A stretch of 10,513 bases of DNA from JBFLYE01 sp040756715 [NCBI: bacterium] (GCA_040756715.1 JBFLYE010000107.1:1-10513); one strand, 5' to 3'; counted from the first letter of the stretch, positions 1-6,977 are shown. Notes: generated by a model not told the origin, from the sequence alone. Made by a program: numbers and translations.

Positions 1-199
1 GTTTATCGGCATTTTATTGGATTAACTTAAATGAAATATTGCGACCCCTCAGTTAATTTGTTTCAAGCAAAACTTTAATATTTTAAGTCTATTTTTTGGA
101 TTTACAAAACTTAGCAATATTAAAGTAAAACTTTAATTTTATATTTAAGCTTTTTGTTGCAAAAAGAAGAATAATTTGATATAATTTATAAATGAACAA
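1..199. other. AT-rich leader without a supported gene
   Basis: No coding region is supported. The first 30 bases read as nine codons and a TAA in frame 1 and could be the tail of a gene entering from the left, but nothing in so short a peptide is recognisable. AAAACTTTAAT occurs twice (from about 69 and about 127) in a very AT-rich context. The only functional signal I support is the promoter just before the mutM fragment. Confidence 0.4.
157..185 (+). promoter_or_regulatory. Predicted sigma-70 type promoter for the broken mutM
   Basis: A -35 hexamer TTGCAA (157-162) and a perfect -10 hexamer TATAAT (180-185) are separated by 17 bases. The -10 ends 14 bases before the ATG of the mutM fragment, so any leader would be very short. 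No strong ribosome binding site lies between. The call rests on hexamer match and spacing only. Confidence 0.5.
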
Positions 200-313
200 A
201 TGCCAGAATTACCAGAGGTAGAAACCATAAAGAGGAAGTTAGAAAAATTGTATATGTTTAGCTCGGTGAGAATAAAATTGGGAAATAGGCACTTAAGGCA
301 CAAAGGCACTTAA
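200..313 (+). pseudogene. mutM: mutM (fpg) N-terminal fragment, formamidopyrimidine-DNA glycosylase
   Basis: The reading frame begins MPELPEVETIKRKLEK, the hallmark start of Fpg/MutM, the base-excision glycosylase/AP lyase that removes oxidised purines. Pro2 is the catalytic nucleophile of the family and Glu3 an essential acid, and both are present. The family is normally about 270-290 residues. Here recognisable similarity stops after about 16 codons, and the frame ends at a TAA after 37 codons inside repeat-rich DNA. No later part of mutM (helix-two-turn-helix, zinc finger) is visible downstream in any frame, so this is a truncated remnant and not a frameshift. A copy of a 21-base direct repeat (242-262, again 432-452) begins where homology is lost, consistent with an insertion or deletion. 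A decent promoter remains in front. Confidence 0.8.
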
Positions 314-452
314 GGCGAGAGAGTTTATTTTTACTTGCTTTCTTTGTGCCTTTGCCCCTTTGTGCCTAGGTATATAAGACAGCTAAACAACGGCTATGGT
401 AATTTGGTTAAGAGAGAAGCTAAACACTTACGAAAAATTGTATATGTTTAGC
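242..452. repeat. 21-base exact direct repeat flanking a 169-base repeat-rich segment
   Basis: The 21 bases at 242-262 (starting GAAAAATTGTATATG and ending TTTAGC) recur exactly at 432-452. The first copy sits in the mutM fragment just after its last recognisable codons. Between the copies are a hairpin made of GGCACAAAG-type repeats and two copies of GCTAAAC (382-388, 419-425), inverted relative to the GTTTAGC that ends each long repeat. This looks like a target duplication or slipped duplication around a small inserted repeat. No transposase is present. Confidence 0.6.
296..367. repeat. Inverted repeat / hairpin of GGCACAAAG units
   Basis: AGGCACAAAG (296-305) is the exact reverse complement of CTTTGTGCCT (358-367). 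Flanking units (GGCACTTAA twice on the left; GTGCCTTTG at 346-354 on the right) extend the relationship. The loop of about 50 bases is too long and the U-tract too weak for a normal intrinsic terminator, so I call it a repeat-derived hairpin inside the segment that interrupts mutM. Confidence 0.5.
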
Positions 453-667
453 CGTTAGGTTTTGGCTTTTAGCTATTAGTATGTGTTTAGAACCACGAAG
501 AACACGAAGGTGTCTTAAGTGAAAATTTTTAAGTCGCTTCCTCCTCCCCTGCCCTTCTGGTTATTTTCCCTTTCGGTGGCAGCACCTTTACGGATTAGAC
601 AATTATACAGAGTCGAGTTTCCATTTAAAATTTGCAATTTGCAATTTAAAATTTACACTATAAGTGG
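314..667. other. Gene-free repeat-rich spacer between the mutM fragment and resB
   Basis: No gene is supported on either strand. The spacer holds the right half of the GGCACAAAG hairpin, the second copy of the 21-base direct repeat, an ACGAAGAACACGAAGG repeat (about 494-509) and the heptamer array at 624-658. I found no convincing promoter for the resB-ccsA-mnmG operon: the TTGCAA hexamers inside the heptamer array are not at a usable distance from a TATAAT-like hexamer. Confidence 0.45.
624..658. repeat. Five-unit array with 7-base period (TTTGCAA type)
   Basis: Five consecutive 7-base units read TTTAAAA, TTTGCAA, TTTGCAA, TTTAAAA, TTTACAC. The array ends 9 bases before the resB start codon. 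Similar arrays with the same period but other unit sequences occur at 3624-3657 and 6221-6298. Confidence 0.65.
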
Positions 668-1510
668 ATGAAAATTCTGCTTAAATGGACTCTAATATTG
701 CTTAGCCTCCTTATTATTACGCAAGGAATAGGAAGTTTTAACCTTCCTTATCTTCTTCTGTGTTTAGGTTTCTTGGTTGTAGTAAGCATTATCCTTTGCT
801 TTGTTTTTGGAAGGAAAAGACATTTCACATATTGGTTCTGTCATTGGGGAATTATCATTATTTTGCTGGGAGGAACTTTAACCCATTTTTTTTCTTTCAG
901 GGAAAATATAGAGGTAAATGAGAAAGATGTGATTTCTATACCAAAAACCAATTATTCCTTAAAGCTTTCTTCCTTTAAAATTACCTATTACGAGGATAAA
1001 AGCCCAAAAGAATTCCGCTCTGATATTGTTTTATATGAAAAAGAAAAAAGGGTTGCAAATGGCAAGATATTCGTTAATCATCCATTCTCCTTTAAAGGAT
1101 ATAAGTTCTATCAGATGGATTATGGAATTTCCTCTTTTGATCTGGTGATTGGCTTTAAAGAAAACGAATTCTTGGTAAAGAATATAGGCGATGAATTTAG
1201 GGTAGGTGATATGAAAATTAAGGTTTTAGATTTCTTGCCCGATTTTGTTATAATAGATGGGATAGCACAAAGCAAATCTTCTAATTTCAACAATCCAGCC
1301 ATAAAGGTAGAAATATCCAAAGCAAGCAAAAAGGATGTATCATGGGCTTTTTTAAACCTTGAATACCATAAGGATTTTCCCGTTAAGTTTAAGAAAATAA
1401 TTCCAAAGAGGTATTTCTCTAGCATTGAGATAGTTAAAGACCCAGGAGCAGGTATTGTATTTATTGGATTTTTTGTCCTGGCATTAGGAATAATTTTAAG
1501 ATGGAGATAA
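668..1510 (+). CDS. ResB-like cytochrome c biogenesis protein
   Basis: A 280-residue membrane protein resembling ResB/Ccs1, the partner of CcsA in system II cytochrome c maturation, which brings haem and apocytochrome c together outside the cytoplasmic membrane. Visible features: three N-terminal hydrophobic segments (about 5-23, 27-47, 56-75); CHWGIIIILLGG around residues 58-69 with a His at the usual haem-linked place in transmembrane helix 3; a large extracytoplasmic domain containing FVNHPFSFKGYKFYQMDYG (the VNxPLxYxGYxFYQ signature); and a C-terminal KDPGAGIVFIGF leading into a last membrane helix. It is shorter than many ResB proteins (400 or more residues), as in compact anaerobe versions. 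The start has only a weak AAGTGG upstream. Its last 10 bases overlap ccsA, implying translational coupling. Confidence 0.85.
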   Translation: MKILLKWTLILLSLLIITQGIGSFNLPYLLLCLGFLVVVSIILCFVFGRKRHFTYWFCHWGIIIILLGGTLTHFFSFRENIEVNEKDVISIPKTNYSLKLSSFKITYYEDKSPKEFRSDIVLYEKEKRVANGKIFVNHPFSFKGYKFYQMDYGISSFDLVIGFKENEFLVKNIGDEFRVGDMKIKVLDFLPDFVIIDGIAQSKSSNFNNPAIKVEISKASKKDVSWAFLNLEYHKDFPVKFKKIIPKRYFSSIEIVKDPGAGIVFIGFFVLALGIILRWR

Positions 1511-2223
1511 TTCTTTTTAAGATAACCTTTGCAATTTACCTTTTATCCGGATGCCTTTTCTTTGCTAGAAAAAGATGGGTTTTTCTTCCTATCCTTGGGT
1601 TGGTATTTCATATAACAGGCGTAATTTTATATAGCCTTAAAGCAGGAAGACCTCCCTTTGCAAGCCTTTATGAATCCATCCTTTTCTTTTCTCTCTTGAT
1701 AATCCTTTTCTTCCTCCTCTTTAAGCTTTGGGAGGCAGGAGGATACATCTTGTTATTTGCCTCTATTTCTCTTTTTTATATTGTTTTTTCTCCCTCCTCG
1801 CCACAGCCTTTAATGCCAGCCTTAAGAAGCTTTTGGCTTCCTATCCATGTTGCTTTGTGCTTTCTATCCTATACATTTTTTATCCTATCAGGAGCATTAG
1901 GATTGGGTTTTTTAATAAGGAAAGAAGAACCTCTATTTAAAACCATTTTATCTTTTGTAAAATGGGGTTTTATTCTCCTTACCTTGGGAATCATTACAGG
2001 TAGCATCTGGGCATACGATGCCTGGGGAAGATATTGGGGGTGGGATCCAAAAGAGGTTTGGGCATTGATTACCTGGCTATACTATAGCCTATTTTTTCAT
2101 TCAAGGCTTATGGGAGGAGGTAAAAGGCTTTTGTCATATTTGGCTATAATTGGCATATTTGTTATTCTTTTCACATTCTTAGGCGTTGGTTTTTTATTTT
2201 CGGGATTGCACTCCTATTTTTAA
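1501..2223 (+). CDS. ccsA: CcsA-like cytochrome c biogenesis protein (haem-handling, WWD domain)
   Basis: A 240-residue, almost wholly hydrophobic protein of the CcsA/CcmC/CcmF haem-handling family. The tryptophan-rich WWD motif is clear: AWGRYWGWDPKEVWALITW (about residues 174-192). The His residues expected on either side are present (His116 in PIHVALCF, His237 in SGLHSY). SLYESILFFS near residue 56 is typical of CcsA. With the ResB-like protein it should form the system II haem lyase that attaches haem to CXXCH motifs outside the membrane. It starts inside the end of the resB-like gene (10-base overlap), and its stop codon directly abuts the mnmG start. It is somewhat short for the family (usually 270-320), probably lacking one or two membrane helices. 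Confidence 0.88.
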   Translation: MEIILFKITFAIYLLSGCLFFARKRWVFLPILGLVFHITGVILYSLKAGRPPFASLYESILFFSLLIILFFLLFKLWEAGGYILLFASISLFYIVFSPSSPQPLMPALRSFWLPIHVALCFLSYTFFILSGALGLGFLIRKEEPLFKTILSFVKWGFILLTLGIITGSIWAYDAWGRYWGWDPKEVWALITWLYYSLFFHSRLMGGGKRLLSYLAIIGIFVILFTFLGVGFLFSGLHSYF

Positions 2224-3960
2224 ATGGAATACGACATTATTGTAATTGGTGGAGGTCATTCTGGATTAGAGGCAATCTTTGCCGCCCACAATATGGGATT
2301 TTCTTCCCTCCTTATAACCCTTGATAAGAAAAAGATTGGGTTAATGTCCTGTAACCCTGCAATTGGAGGATTGGGAAAAGGGCAATTGGTAAGAGAGATT
2401 GATGCCTTAGGTGGTCTTATGGCAAAGAATATTGATGCTACAGGGATACAATTCAGGATGCTAAATACAAAAAAGGGGGCTGCTGTCCGCTCTCTCCGTG
2501 CACAGGCAGATAGGGAATTGTATAAGGTATGGTGGCAGGATAGGCTAGTAAAAGCAAATATTCCAGTCTATGAAGGCGAGGTTTCAAGGATTCTTGTTAA
2601 AGAAAAAAGGGCAATTGGTGTTGAATTGTCTAACAAAGAGAGACTTTTTGCCAAGAAAATAATTCTTACCACCGGGACATTCCTTTCTGGGCTTTTGCAT
2701 ATTGGGGATTGTTCTTGGGAAGGTGGAAGGATTCAGGAGAGTGCCTGCTATTTTCTTTCAGAAAACCTTAAAAGACTTGGATTTTCTTTGGGGAGGTTAA
2801 AAACTGGAACATCGCCCAGGATTCATAAGGAAAGCATTAATTACTCAAAGACAATTGAGCAATTTGGGGATAAAAAACCAACTCCATTTTCATTTTCAAC
2901 AAAGAAGATAGAAAGACCCAATATTCCCTGCTTTATTACATATACAAATTGCAAAACACATAAGATTATAAAAAACAATCTCCATAGATCCCCATTATAT
3001 CAAGGAAAAATAAAGGGCATTGGCGTTAGATATTGCCCATCTATTGAGGATAAAATTGTTAAATTTCCAGATAGGAATCAACACCAGGTTTTTATTGAAC
3101 CAGATGGCCTCAATTCAAATATTATGTATCTAAATGGCCTCTCAACATCCCTTCCCAAGGGTGTGCAAAGCGAAATTTTAGCCTCAATTCCTGGATTAGA
3201 GAATGCAGAAATCCTTGAATATGGCTATGCTGTTGAGTATGATTTCGTCTTTCCAACCCAGCTTAAACAAACATTGGAGGCAAAAGGGATTAAGGACATT
3301 TACCTTGCAGGACAGATAAATGGAACAACCGGATATGAAGAGGCAGCCTCACAAGGCCTTATCGCAGGAATAAACGCAGGGCTTTCTATAAAAAATGAGC
3401 CAGAGCTTGTCCTTGGAAGGGATAGGGCATATATTGGTGTTTTAATAGACGACCTTACGACAAAAGGGACAGAAGAACCTTATAGGATGTTCACATCACG
3501 CTGTGAATATAGGCTATTATTAAGACAGGATAATGCAGATATAAGGCTTATGGAGGAAGGTTATAAGATTGGGCTTGTTGGAAAGGAACAATATGAGAGG
3601 GTTATGGAGAAGAAAAGGCTTATTGAATGCGGAATGCGGAATGCGGAATGCGGAATTAAAAATAAAGAGCTTCTAAAAGAGGTAGAAGAGCAGATTGAGA
3701 TAAATAGAAAATATGAGGGGTATATAAAGAGAAGTTTAAAGGAGATTGAGGAATTAAAAAAAAGGGAAGAACTGTTAATTCCAGAGGATTTTGACTACAA
3801 GGGGATTAAAAGCCTATCAAAGGAGACAAAGGAAAAGCTTACAAAGATAAAACCAGGCTCTATTGGTCAAGCATCAAGAATACCAGGGATAAGGCCATCC
3901 GATATATCCATTATCCTTATTTATCTTAAGAAATACACTAGCCCCTATATTTATTGGTAA
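2224..3960 (+). CDS. mnmG: tRNA uridine-5-carboxymethylaminomethyl modification enzyme MnmG
   Basis: MnmG (GidA) is the FAD protein that, with the GTPase MnmE, makes the cmnm5 modification of the wobble uridine in certain tRNAs. Seen here: the FAD-binding GGGHSG at residues 9-14; [20 protein letters not shown] from about 43; the first family signature [12 protein letters not shown] near 270; the second signature [17 protein letters not shown] near 362; and the conserved C-terminal [15 protein letters not shown]. At 578 residues it is shorter than the usual 620-630. The shortening lies in the linker around residues 465-485, where a heptamer array codes [11 protein letters not shown] in place of ordinary family sequence. 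The ATG follows the ccsA TAA without any spacer, so translation is probably coupled. The 3' end overlaps convergent nadE by 23 bases. Confidence 0.96.
   Translation: MEYDIIVIGGGHSGLEAIFAAHNMGFSSLLITLDKKKIGLMSCNPAIGGLGKGQLVREIDALGGLMAKNIDATGIQFRMLNTKKGAAVRSLRAQADRELYKVWWQDRLVKANIPVYEGEVSRILVKEKRAIGVELSNKERLFAKKIILTTGTFLSGLLHIGDCSWEGGRIQESACYFLSENLKRLGFSLGRLKTGTSPRIHKESINYSKTIEQFGDKKPTPFSFSTKKIERPNIPCFITYTNCKTHKIIKNNLHRSPLYQGKIKGIGVRYCPSIEDKIVKFPDRNQHQVFIEPDGLNSNIMYLNGLSTSLPKGVQSEILASIPGLENAEILEYGYAVEYDFVFPTQLKQTLEAKGIKDIYLAGQINGTTGYEEAASQGLIAGINAGLSIKNEPELVLGRDRAYIGVLIDDLTTKGTEEPYRMFTSRCEYRLLLRQDNADIRLMEEGYKIGLVGKEQYERVMEKKRLIECGMRNAECGIKNKELLKEVEEQIEINRKYEGYIKRSLKEIEELKKREELLIPEDFDYKGIKSLSKETKEKLTKIKPGSIGQASRIPGIRPSDISIILIYLKKYTSPYIYW
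3624..3657 (+). repeat. GGAATGC heptamer array inside mnmG
   Basis: TGAATGC (3624-3630) is followed by three exact GGAATGC units (3631-3651) and GGAATT. Because 7 is not a multiple of 3, the peptide repeats every 21 bases, giving [11 protein letters not shown]. The array keeps the frame open and lies in the variable linker before the helical C-terminal domain (KYEGYIKR region), so the protein probably tolerates it. Confidence 0.85.
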
Positions 3961-5557
3961 TCGGCATCCTTCTATCTTTACCAAATGCCTTTGGTGTAAT
4001 CTTTATCCCTGGAGGAGACTGCCTCCTTTTATACTCGCTTTTATCAATCAAGGATAAGACATAAGATACAATTTTTTTATCAAAACCCAAGGAGGTAATT
4101 TCTTGTAGGTCTTTATTCTCTTCAATATAAGCCTTTACAATTGGATCTAATGTTTCATATTCTGGGAGGGTATCAGAATCTTTTTGGTCTGGCTTAAGCT
4201 CAGCGGTTGGCTCTTTTTTTAAAACCCTTTCTGGTATAACCAACTCTTTAGAATTTCTATACCCAGCAAGCTTATAAACAAGGGTTTTTGGAATATCCTT
4301 TAAACAAGCAAATCCACCTGCCATATCTCCATAAAGGGTGGTATATCCTGTGCTTATCTCTGACTTATTCCCTGTTGCCAAAACAAGCCATCCAAATTTA
4401 TTAGAAAGGGCCATCAGGATATTTCCCCTAATTCTTGCCTGAAGGTTTTCCTCGGTTATATTCCTCTTATGGCCTTTAAAATAGGGCTTAAGGAAAGAAA
4501 GATAGAGATTGAAAATATCAGAAATGGGGATGTTTATTAGCTTTATCTCCAAATTCTCTGCCAATTCCTTTGCATCCTCAAATGATTCTTTTGATGAATA
4601 TATAGATGGCATAAAAACACCAATAACATTATCCTTTCCTAAAGCGTCCGTTGCCAAAGCAGCAACCAGGGATGAATCAATCCCTCCACTTAAGCCAATC
4701 ACTACCTTTTTAAAGCCATTTTTTAGACAATAGTCAAAAAGCCCCAATATCAAGGCTTGATAAATCTCAGGGATTGGTTCTAATGGTTCTATTTTTCTTT
4801 TTGGAATAGGTGGTTTTTTTTCTTCTCTTTTTCCAATCTCTAAATCCGTAATCAATAAATCCTCCTTGAATTGCCCTGCCCTTTCTATTATTCTCCCTTT
4901 ATCATCTAAAACCATACTGGCTCCATCAAAGACCAGCTCATCCTGTCCTCCCACAAGGTTTGCATAGGCAATAAAGATAGAGTTTTTCTTTGCCTGGTAT
5001 GATAAAATTTTTTCTTCCTCCTTTCTCTTTCCATAATGATATGGAGAGGCACTACAATTAAAAATAAGCCTTACATCCGTTAAAGCAACATTTTTTACTA
5101 ATGCCTTATCCCATATATCCTCACAGATATTTACCGAAAAAATAATGTTTTTAAACCTAAAAATTCTAGGTTTTTCTCCCTCCTTGAAATACCTCTTCTC
5201 ATCAAATACACTATAATTTAGAAGGCACATTTTGTGATAGGTTCCCCTAATTCTTCTTTGATAAATTATAGAAGCCGCATTGTATAAATTATTCCCTTTT
5301 CTATCCACAAAGCCAACAATCGCTACAATGTCAAATACCTCTTTGCTTAATTCATTTAAGAGAGCTAAATTGTCCAAAACAAATTTTGGTTTAAAGAGGA
5401 GGTCTTCGGGTGGATAGCCAGTTATTGAAAGCTCAGGGAATGCAATTATATCTACCTTAAATTCTTCTGCCTGCTTGATATATTCCTTTATCTTGCGACA
5501 ATTTCCAGAGATATCACCCACCGTCGTATTTATTTGAGCAATCCCTATTCTAAGCAT
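3938..5557 (-). CDS. nadE: Glutamine-dependent NAD+ synthetase (NadE with amidotransferase domain)
   Basis: A 539-residue two-domain enzyme that converts nicotinic acid adenine dinucleotide to NAD+ with ATP and glutamine-derived ammonia. The N-terminal nitrilase-type glutaminase domain shows the triad Glu42 ([15 protein letters not shown]), Lys109 ([17 protein letters not shown]) and Cys145 (VNICEDIW). The C-terminal synthetase domain has the ATP pyrophosphatase loop [12 protein letters not shown] (residues 288-299), then [22 protein letters not shown] and the ending [20 protein letters not shown]. The length fits the short class of glutamine-dependent NadE. The start gives the expected [10 protein letters not shown] beginning of the nitrilase fold. 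No strong Shine-Dalgarno or promoter is obvious upstream. It converges on mnmG with overlapping 3' ends and no visible terminator between them. Confidence 0.96.
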   Translation of the reverse strand: MLRIGIAQINTTVGDISGNCRKIKEYIKQAEEFKVDIIAFPELSITGYPPEDLLFKPKFVLDNLALLNELSKEVFDIVAIVGFVDRKGNNLYNAASIIYQRRIRGTYHKMCLLNYSVFDEKRYFKEGEKPRIFRFKNIIFSVNICEDIWDKALVKNVALTDVRLIFNCSASPYHYGKRKEEEKILSYQAKKNSIFIAYANLVGGQDELVFDGASMVLDDKGRIIERAGQFKEDLLITDLEIGKREEKKPPIPKRKIEPLEPIPEIYQALILGLFDYCLKNGFKKVVIGLSGGIDSSLVAALATDALGKDNVIGVFMPSIYSSKESFEDAKELAENLEIKLINIPISDIFNLYLSFLKPYFKGHKRNITEENLQARIRGNILMALSNKFGWLVLATGNKSEISTGYTTLYGDMAGGFACLKDIPKTLVYKLAGYRNSKELVIPERVLKKEPTAELKPDQKDSDTLPEYETLDPIVKAYIEENKDLQEITSLGFDKKIVSYVLSLIDKSEYKRRQSPPGIKITPKAFGKDRRMPITNKYRG

Positions 5558-5615
5558 TAATCTTATTTTTGGTTTTAATTCATAAAAAATGATATAGCAG
5601 TAAGTCCAAAATTAT

Positions 5616-5728
5616 TTACATATTTTTAAGATAGCGTTTAATTTCATCGTGGGTGCCAACAATGACAAATTTTACCACATCCCCTTTTAATCTAAATTGT
5701 CAAATGAAGGTTTGCGCTCATATCCCAT
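5616..5728 (-). pseudogene. RelE/HigB-like toxin remnant, internally deleted
   Basis: An ATG at 5728 opens MGYERKPSFDNL, resembling the start of RelE/ParE-superfamily toxins (..FKPSFxxxLKKL), and then hits a stop. A later segment in another frame reads DVVKFVIVGTHDEIKRYLKNM and ends at the TAA at 5618-5616; VGTHDEIKRYL resembles the C-terminal strand of such toxins. Together these make only about 35 residues of an expected 85-100, so the middle is deleted. The ATG abuts the stop of the decayed antitoxin upstream, the usual antitoxin-toxin order. The family call is from short motifs, so it is moderate; that the gene is broken is clear. Confidence 0.5.
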
Positions 5729-5995
5729 CTAAACTTCTTCTAAACTTGTCAGAAAATCTTTAGCGTTTAGATAGAGATTACCTGATTGGCTATTTTCTCA
5801 AGCTTGTCCCATTCATTTCTGCTAAAATCTTCCCCTTTTTCAATCGTGGCTAATGGTTTTATCAATACCCCATTCTACAAGTTCAAATCCTATTCTCTCT
5901 CCTTGCTGCTTGATATGGAGTGCCTTTCTAACCTTAGCGGGTATAGTAATTTGTCCTTTGGAAGATAGGGTAGCGGTTGCCATAGAAACACTCAT
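5729..5995 (-). pseudogene. AbrB/MazE-type antitoxin, frameshifted
   Basis: From the ATG at 5995 the frame reads MSVSMATATLSSKGQITIPA and continues KVRKALHIKQQGERIGFELVE, the classic SpoVT/AbrB swapped-hairpin DNA-binding domain (T-SSKGQITIP..VR..L). A stop follows after 51 codons (5840). The rest is recoverable in a second frame (LIKPLATIEKGEDFSRNEWD..KLEKIANQ, to 5767) and a third (NAKDFLTSLEEV, stop at 5731-5729), so at least two indels have hit the C-terminal half. The start has a good Shine-Dalgarno (AAGGGGG, 8 bases upstream) and a strong promoter at 6031-6059. The DNA-binding half could still be made as a 51-residue protein. The RelE-like remnant follows immediately. Confidence 0.75.
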
Positions 5996-6030
5996 TTTAC
6001 TAACCCCCTTTCTTTACTTTTCATAAGTTA

Positions 6031-6059
6031 AGAATAACAAATTTTTGGCTAAGTGTCAA
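6031..6059 (-). promoter_or_regulatory. Strong predicted promoter of the decayed AbrB/RelE-type pair
   Basis: On the - strand a perfect -35 TTGACA (6059-6054), a 17-base spacer and a -10 TATTCT (6036-6031) lead toward the AbrB-type start at 5995. The leader would be about 30 bases with an AAGGGGG ribosome binding site. AbrB-type antitoxins usually repress their own promoter; I see no strong palindrome here. Confidence 0.65.
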
Positions 6060-6220
6060 CAAGAAAAGTGGAAAGGTCGCAATCCCTTATTTTGCTTCGC
6101 TTACGCTTCCAAGATACTTCGTATTCATCAGGTCTTAGACTCTTATACTTTCTAATAAAAAAACCAATCTATAAGTTATAGTATCTTCCATTACTTAGTG
6201 CAAAAATAGTATTTAAGAAA
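6060..6220. other. Gene-free spacer
   Basis: No coding region or RNA gene is supported. GCTTCGCTTACGCTT (about 6105-6119) resembles the centre of attC2 (TCGCTTACGCTTA), but no attC core (GTTRRRY or RYYYAAC) pair surrounds it. Confidence 0.4.
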
Positions 6221-6298
6221 TTTTGAATTCTAAATTTTGAATTTTGAATTGAAAAAGGTTAAGTTTTATAAAATTCAAAATTCAACATTCAAAATTCA
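6221..6298. repeat. Two opposed 7-base-period arrays (TTTTGAA type) forming a large inverted repeat
   Basis: Bases 6221-6255 read as 7-base units TTTTGAA, TTCTAAA, TTTTGAA, TTTTGAA, TTGAAAA. Bases 6271-6298 are the opposite strand type: AAATTCA, AAATTCA, ACATTCA, AAATTCA. The two arms can pair around a loop of about 20 bases. The right arm is the outer end of the 100-base inverted repeat, so it is also present at the right end of the window. Confidence 0.65.
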
Positions 6299-6371
6299 TA
6301 ATTTTATAAAGTTTTCCTTAAGATTATCTAAACACATACATTTTGTAAAGCGTTATGGAATTAACTATAAT
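6272..6371 (-). repeat. Left copy of the exact 100-base inverted repeat (IR-L)
   Basis: By base-by-base comparison these 100 bases are the exact reverse complement of 10391-10490, and the match stops abruptly at both ends (6372 differs inside, 6271 outside). The inner end reads ATTATAGTTAATTCC toward the repeat centre; the outer end is a TTTTGAA-type array. It replaces the tail of the MazF-like frame: the last 15 residues of that frame are repeat-encoded. No transposase lies between the copies, and no clear target-site duplication flanks them. Confidence 0.9.
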
Positions 6372-6573
6372 GTCAAATCCTATTGATTTTATGAGATTCT
6401 CTTTAACTTTCAAAAAGTCTTGGTCTGAAAGTTTTCCTATTTTATGAAGAACCATATCCTCTTTTATTGTCCTAATAATCCCGCAAACTAATGATGGTTG
6501 GATTAACTTCGCTCTTTTCCAGTCTTCTATCTTCGTATCACCCAATAATACCCTTAGAAAAAGAAGAGGTAAA
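6324..6573 (-). pseudogene. MazF/PemK-family toxin, C-terminal relic
   Basis: The - strand frame carries DTKIEDWKRAKLIQPSLV..., then HKIGKLSDQDFLKVKENLIK, matching the C-terminal half of MazF/PemK mRNA interferases (..DWkkAGLlkPS...kkiGkLsdeDlekv). Just upstream, in the next frame, FTSSFSKGIIG matches the preceding MazF strand (ITSklxxGxxGDTxIEDW); the frames are joined by one extra base near 6540. The N-terminal half, with the RNA-binding and catalytic residues, is absent. Upstream it runs directly into the integrase relic, and downstream its last residues come from IR-L. The stretch is also open as a 91-codon frame from an ATG at 6599, but that start is an accident of the fusion. It is non-functional as a toxin. 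Confidence 0.7.
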
Positions 6574-6774
6574 ATAATTGATATCCAATCGTAGGGCATT
6601 GTCTGCCTGTCTGACTTGCCAATCTGAAATACTTCTTTCTGATTTTAGGTGATTTAAAAACCTTTCAATCCGTAGAGCAAAGTTAATCTCTTCATTTTTA
6701 TTAGAAAAGGCAAGGAACTTACTTACCCAGTAAGCATAGAAAGATATGTTTTTTCAGGAAGTTGTATTTTTCAT
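6538..6774 (-). pseudogene. Integron integrase (IntI-type tyrosine recombinase), N-terminal relic
   Basis: From an ATG at 6774 (Shine-Dalgarno GAGGG six bases upstream) one frame runs to 6538, broken only by a TGA at codon 7. It encodes FYAYWVSKFLAFSNK, then IERFLNHLKSERSISDWQVR and QADNALRL. This is the N-terminal SAM-like core-binding domain of tyrosine recombinases. The YxxWVxxFLxF and DWQVRQAxxALRLY patterns are, from memory, those of integron integrases from non-proteobacterial lineages. LPEKTY can be read in another frame just before, as in IntI starts, so the TGA may reflect a nearby frameshift. After about residue 65 the sequence becomes MazF-like: the catalytic domain (R..HxxR..Y) is gone. 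It points away from the cassettes, exactly as intI does in an integron, about 170 bases from the attI-like site. Confidence 0.7.
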
Positions 6775-6804
6775 CTCTAACCCTCAATCTGACAAAATTT
6801 CAAC

Positions 6805-6825
6805 AATAGACGAACTTCGTCTATT
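6805..6825. promoter_or_regulatory. 21-base perfect palindrome, candidate operator of the integrase promoter
   Basis: AATAGACGAA (6805-6814) and TTCGTCTATT (6816-6825) are exact reverse complements around C6815. The palindrome covers the expected start point and part of the -10 of the - strand promoter below. Integrase genes are often repressed by LexA; this is not the gammaproteobacterial LexA box, but LexA boxes vary between phyla. One arm (GAACTTCGTCTATTA, 6812-6826) recurs with one mismatch at 6928-6942 beside the attI-like core, so an integrase-binding role is an alternative. No U-run follows, so it is not a terminator. Confidence 0.5.
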
Positions 6826-6851
6826 ATTAACAATGATTTTACGAAAGTCAA
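6823..6851 (-). promoter_or_regulatory. Predicted promoter of the integrase relic (Pint)
   Basis: On the - strand, TTGACT (6851-6846), a 17-base spacer and AATAAT (6828-6823) are followed about 50 bases later by the ATG of the integrase relic at 6774. The -10 match is modest. Its placement, divergent from Pc and over the palindrome, fits an integron control region. Confidence 0.4.
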
Positions 6852-6862
6852 AAGATTTTTTC

Positions 6863-6891
6863 TTGACAACAATATTAACAAGGTGTAAAAT
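6863..6891 (+). promoter_or_regulatory. Predicted cassette promoter Pc
   Basis: A perfect -35 TTGACA (6863-6868), a 17-base spacer and -10 TAAAAT (6886-6891) point to the cassettes. The predicted start near 6898 lies about 50 bases upstream of the attI-like crossover and 80 bases before the first cassette gene. It would drive the whole array, as Pc does in other integrons. Confidence 0.65.
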
Positions 6892-6927
6892 TTTTATCAT
6901 AAGACAAATCTTTTAGTAACTAAAAAA

Positions 6928-6952
6928 GAATTTCGTCTATTAAATGTTAGGC
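6928..6952 (+). other. Candidate attI recombination site
   Basis: GTTAGGC (6946-6952) is the same core as in the attC sites and sits at the left edge of the array, with no RYYYAAC partner within the preceding 150 bases; a single core is what distinguishes attI from attC. CTATTAAAT precedes it, broadly like the CTAAAACAAA before the core of attI1. The GAATTTCGTCTATTA element (6928-6942), a near copy of 6812-6826, could be an extra integrase-binding repeat of the kind found in attI. Cassette 1 would begin at 6947. Confidence 0.55.
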
Positions 6953-6977
6953 TTCTGAAGAAGAGGAGGTAAAATCT

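Noticed and set aside
382-458. attC-like arrangement GCTAAAC ... GTTAGGT
   Set aside because: The left core does not fit RYYYAAC, the interior does not fold like the four real sites, and it is explained by the GTTTAGC/GCTAAAC repeats there.
3930-3975. Terminator between mnmG and nadE
   Set aside because: The genes overlap at their 3' ends and no GC-rich stem followed by a T-run is visible.
5786-5968. 60-codon + strand reading frame
   Set aside because: It is antisense to the frameshifted AbrB-type antitoxin, which has clear homology, a ribosome site and a promoter on the other strand.
6221-6298. CRISPR-like repeat array
   Set aside because: Units are 7 bases with no spacers, and no cas genes are present.
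6538-6774. TGA at codon 7 of the integrase relic as evidence of UGA recoding
   Set aside because: Other genes here (cassette 1 vapC, cassette 4 PIN) end naturally at TGA, and the relic has other lesions, so nonsense or frameshift mutation is simpler.
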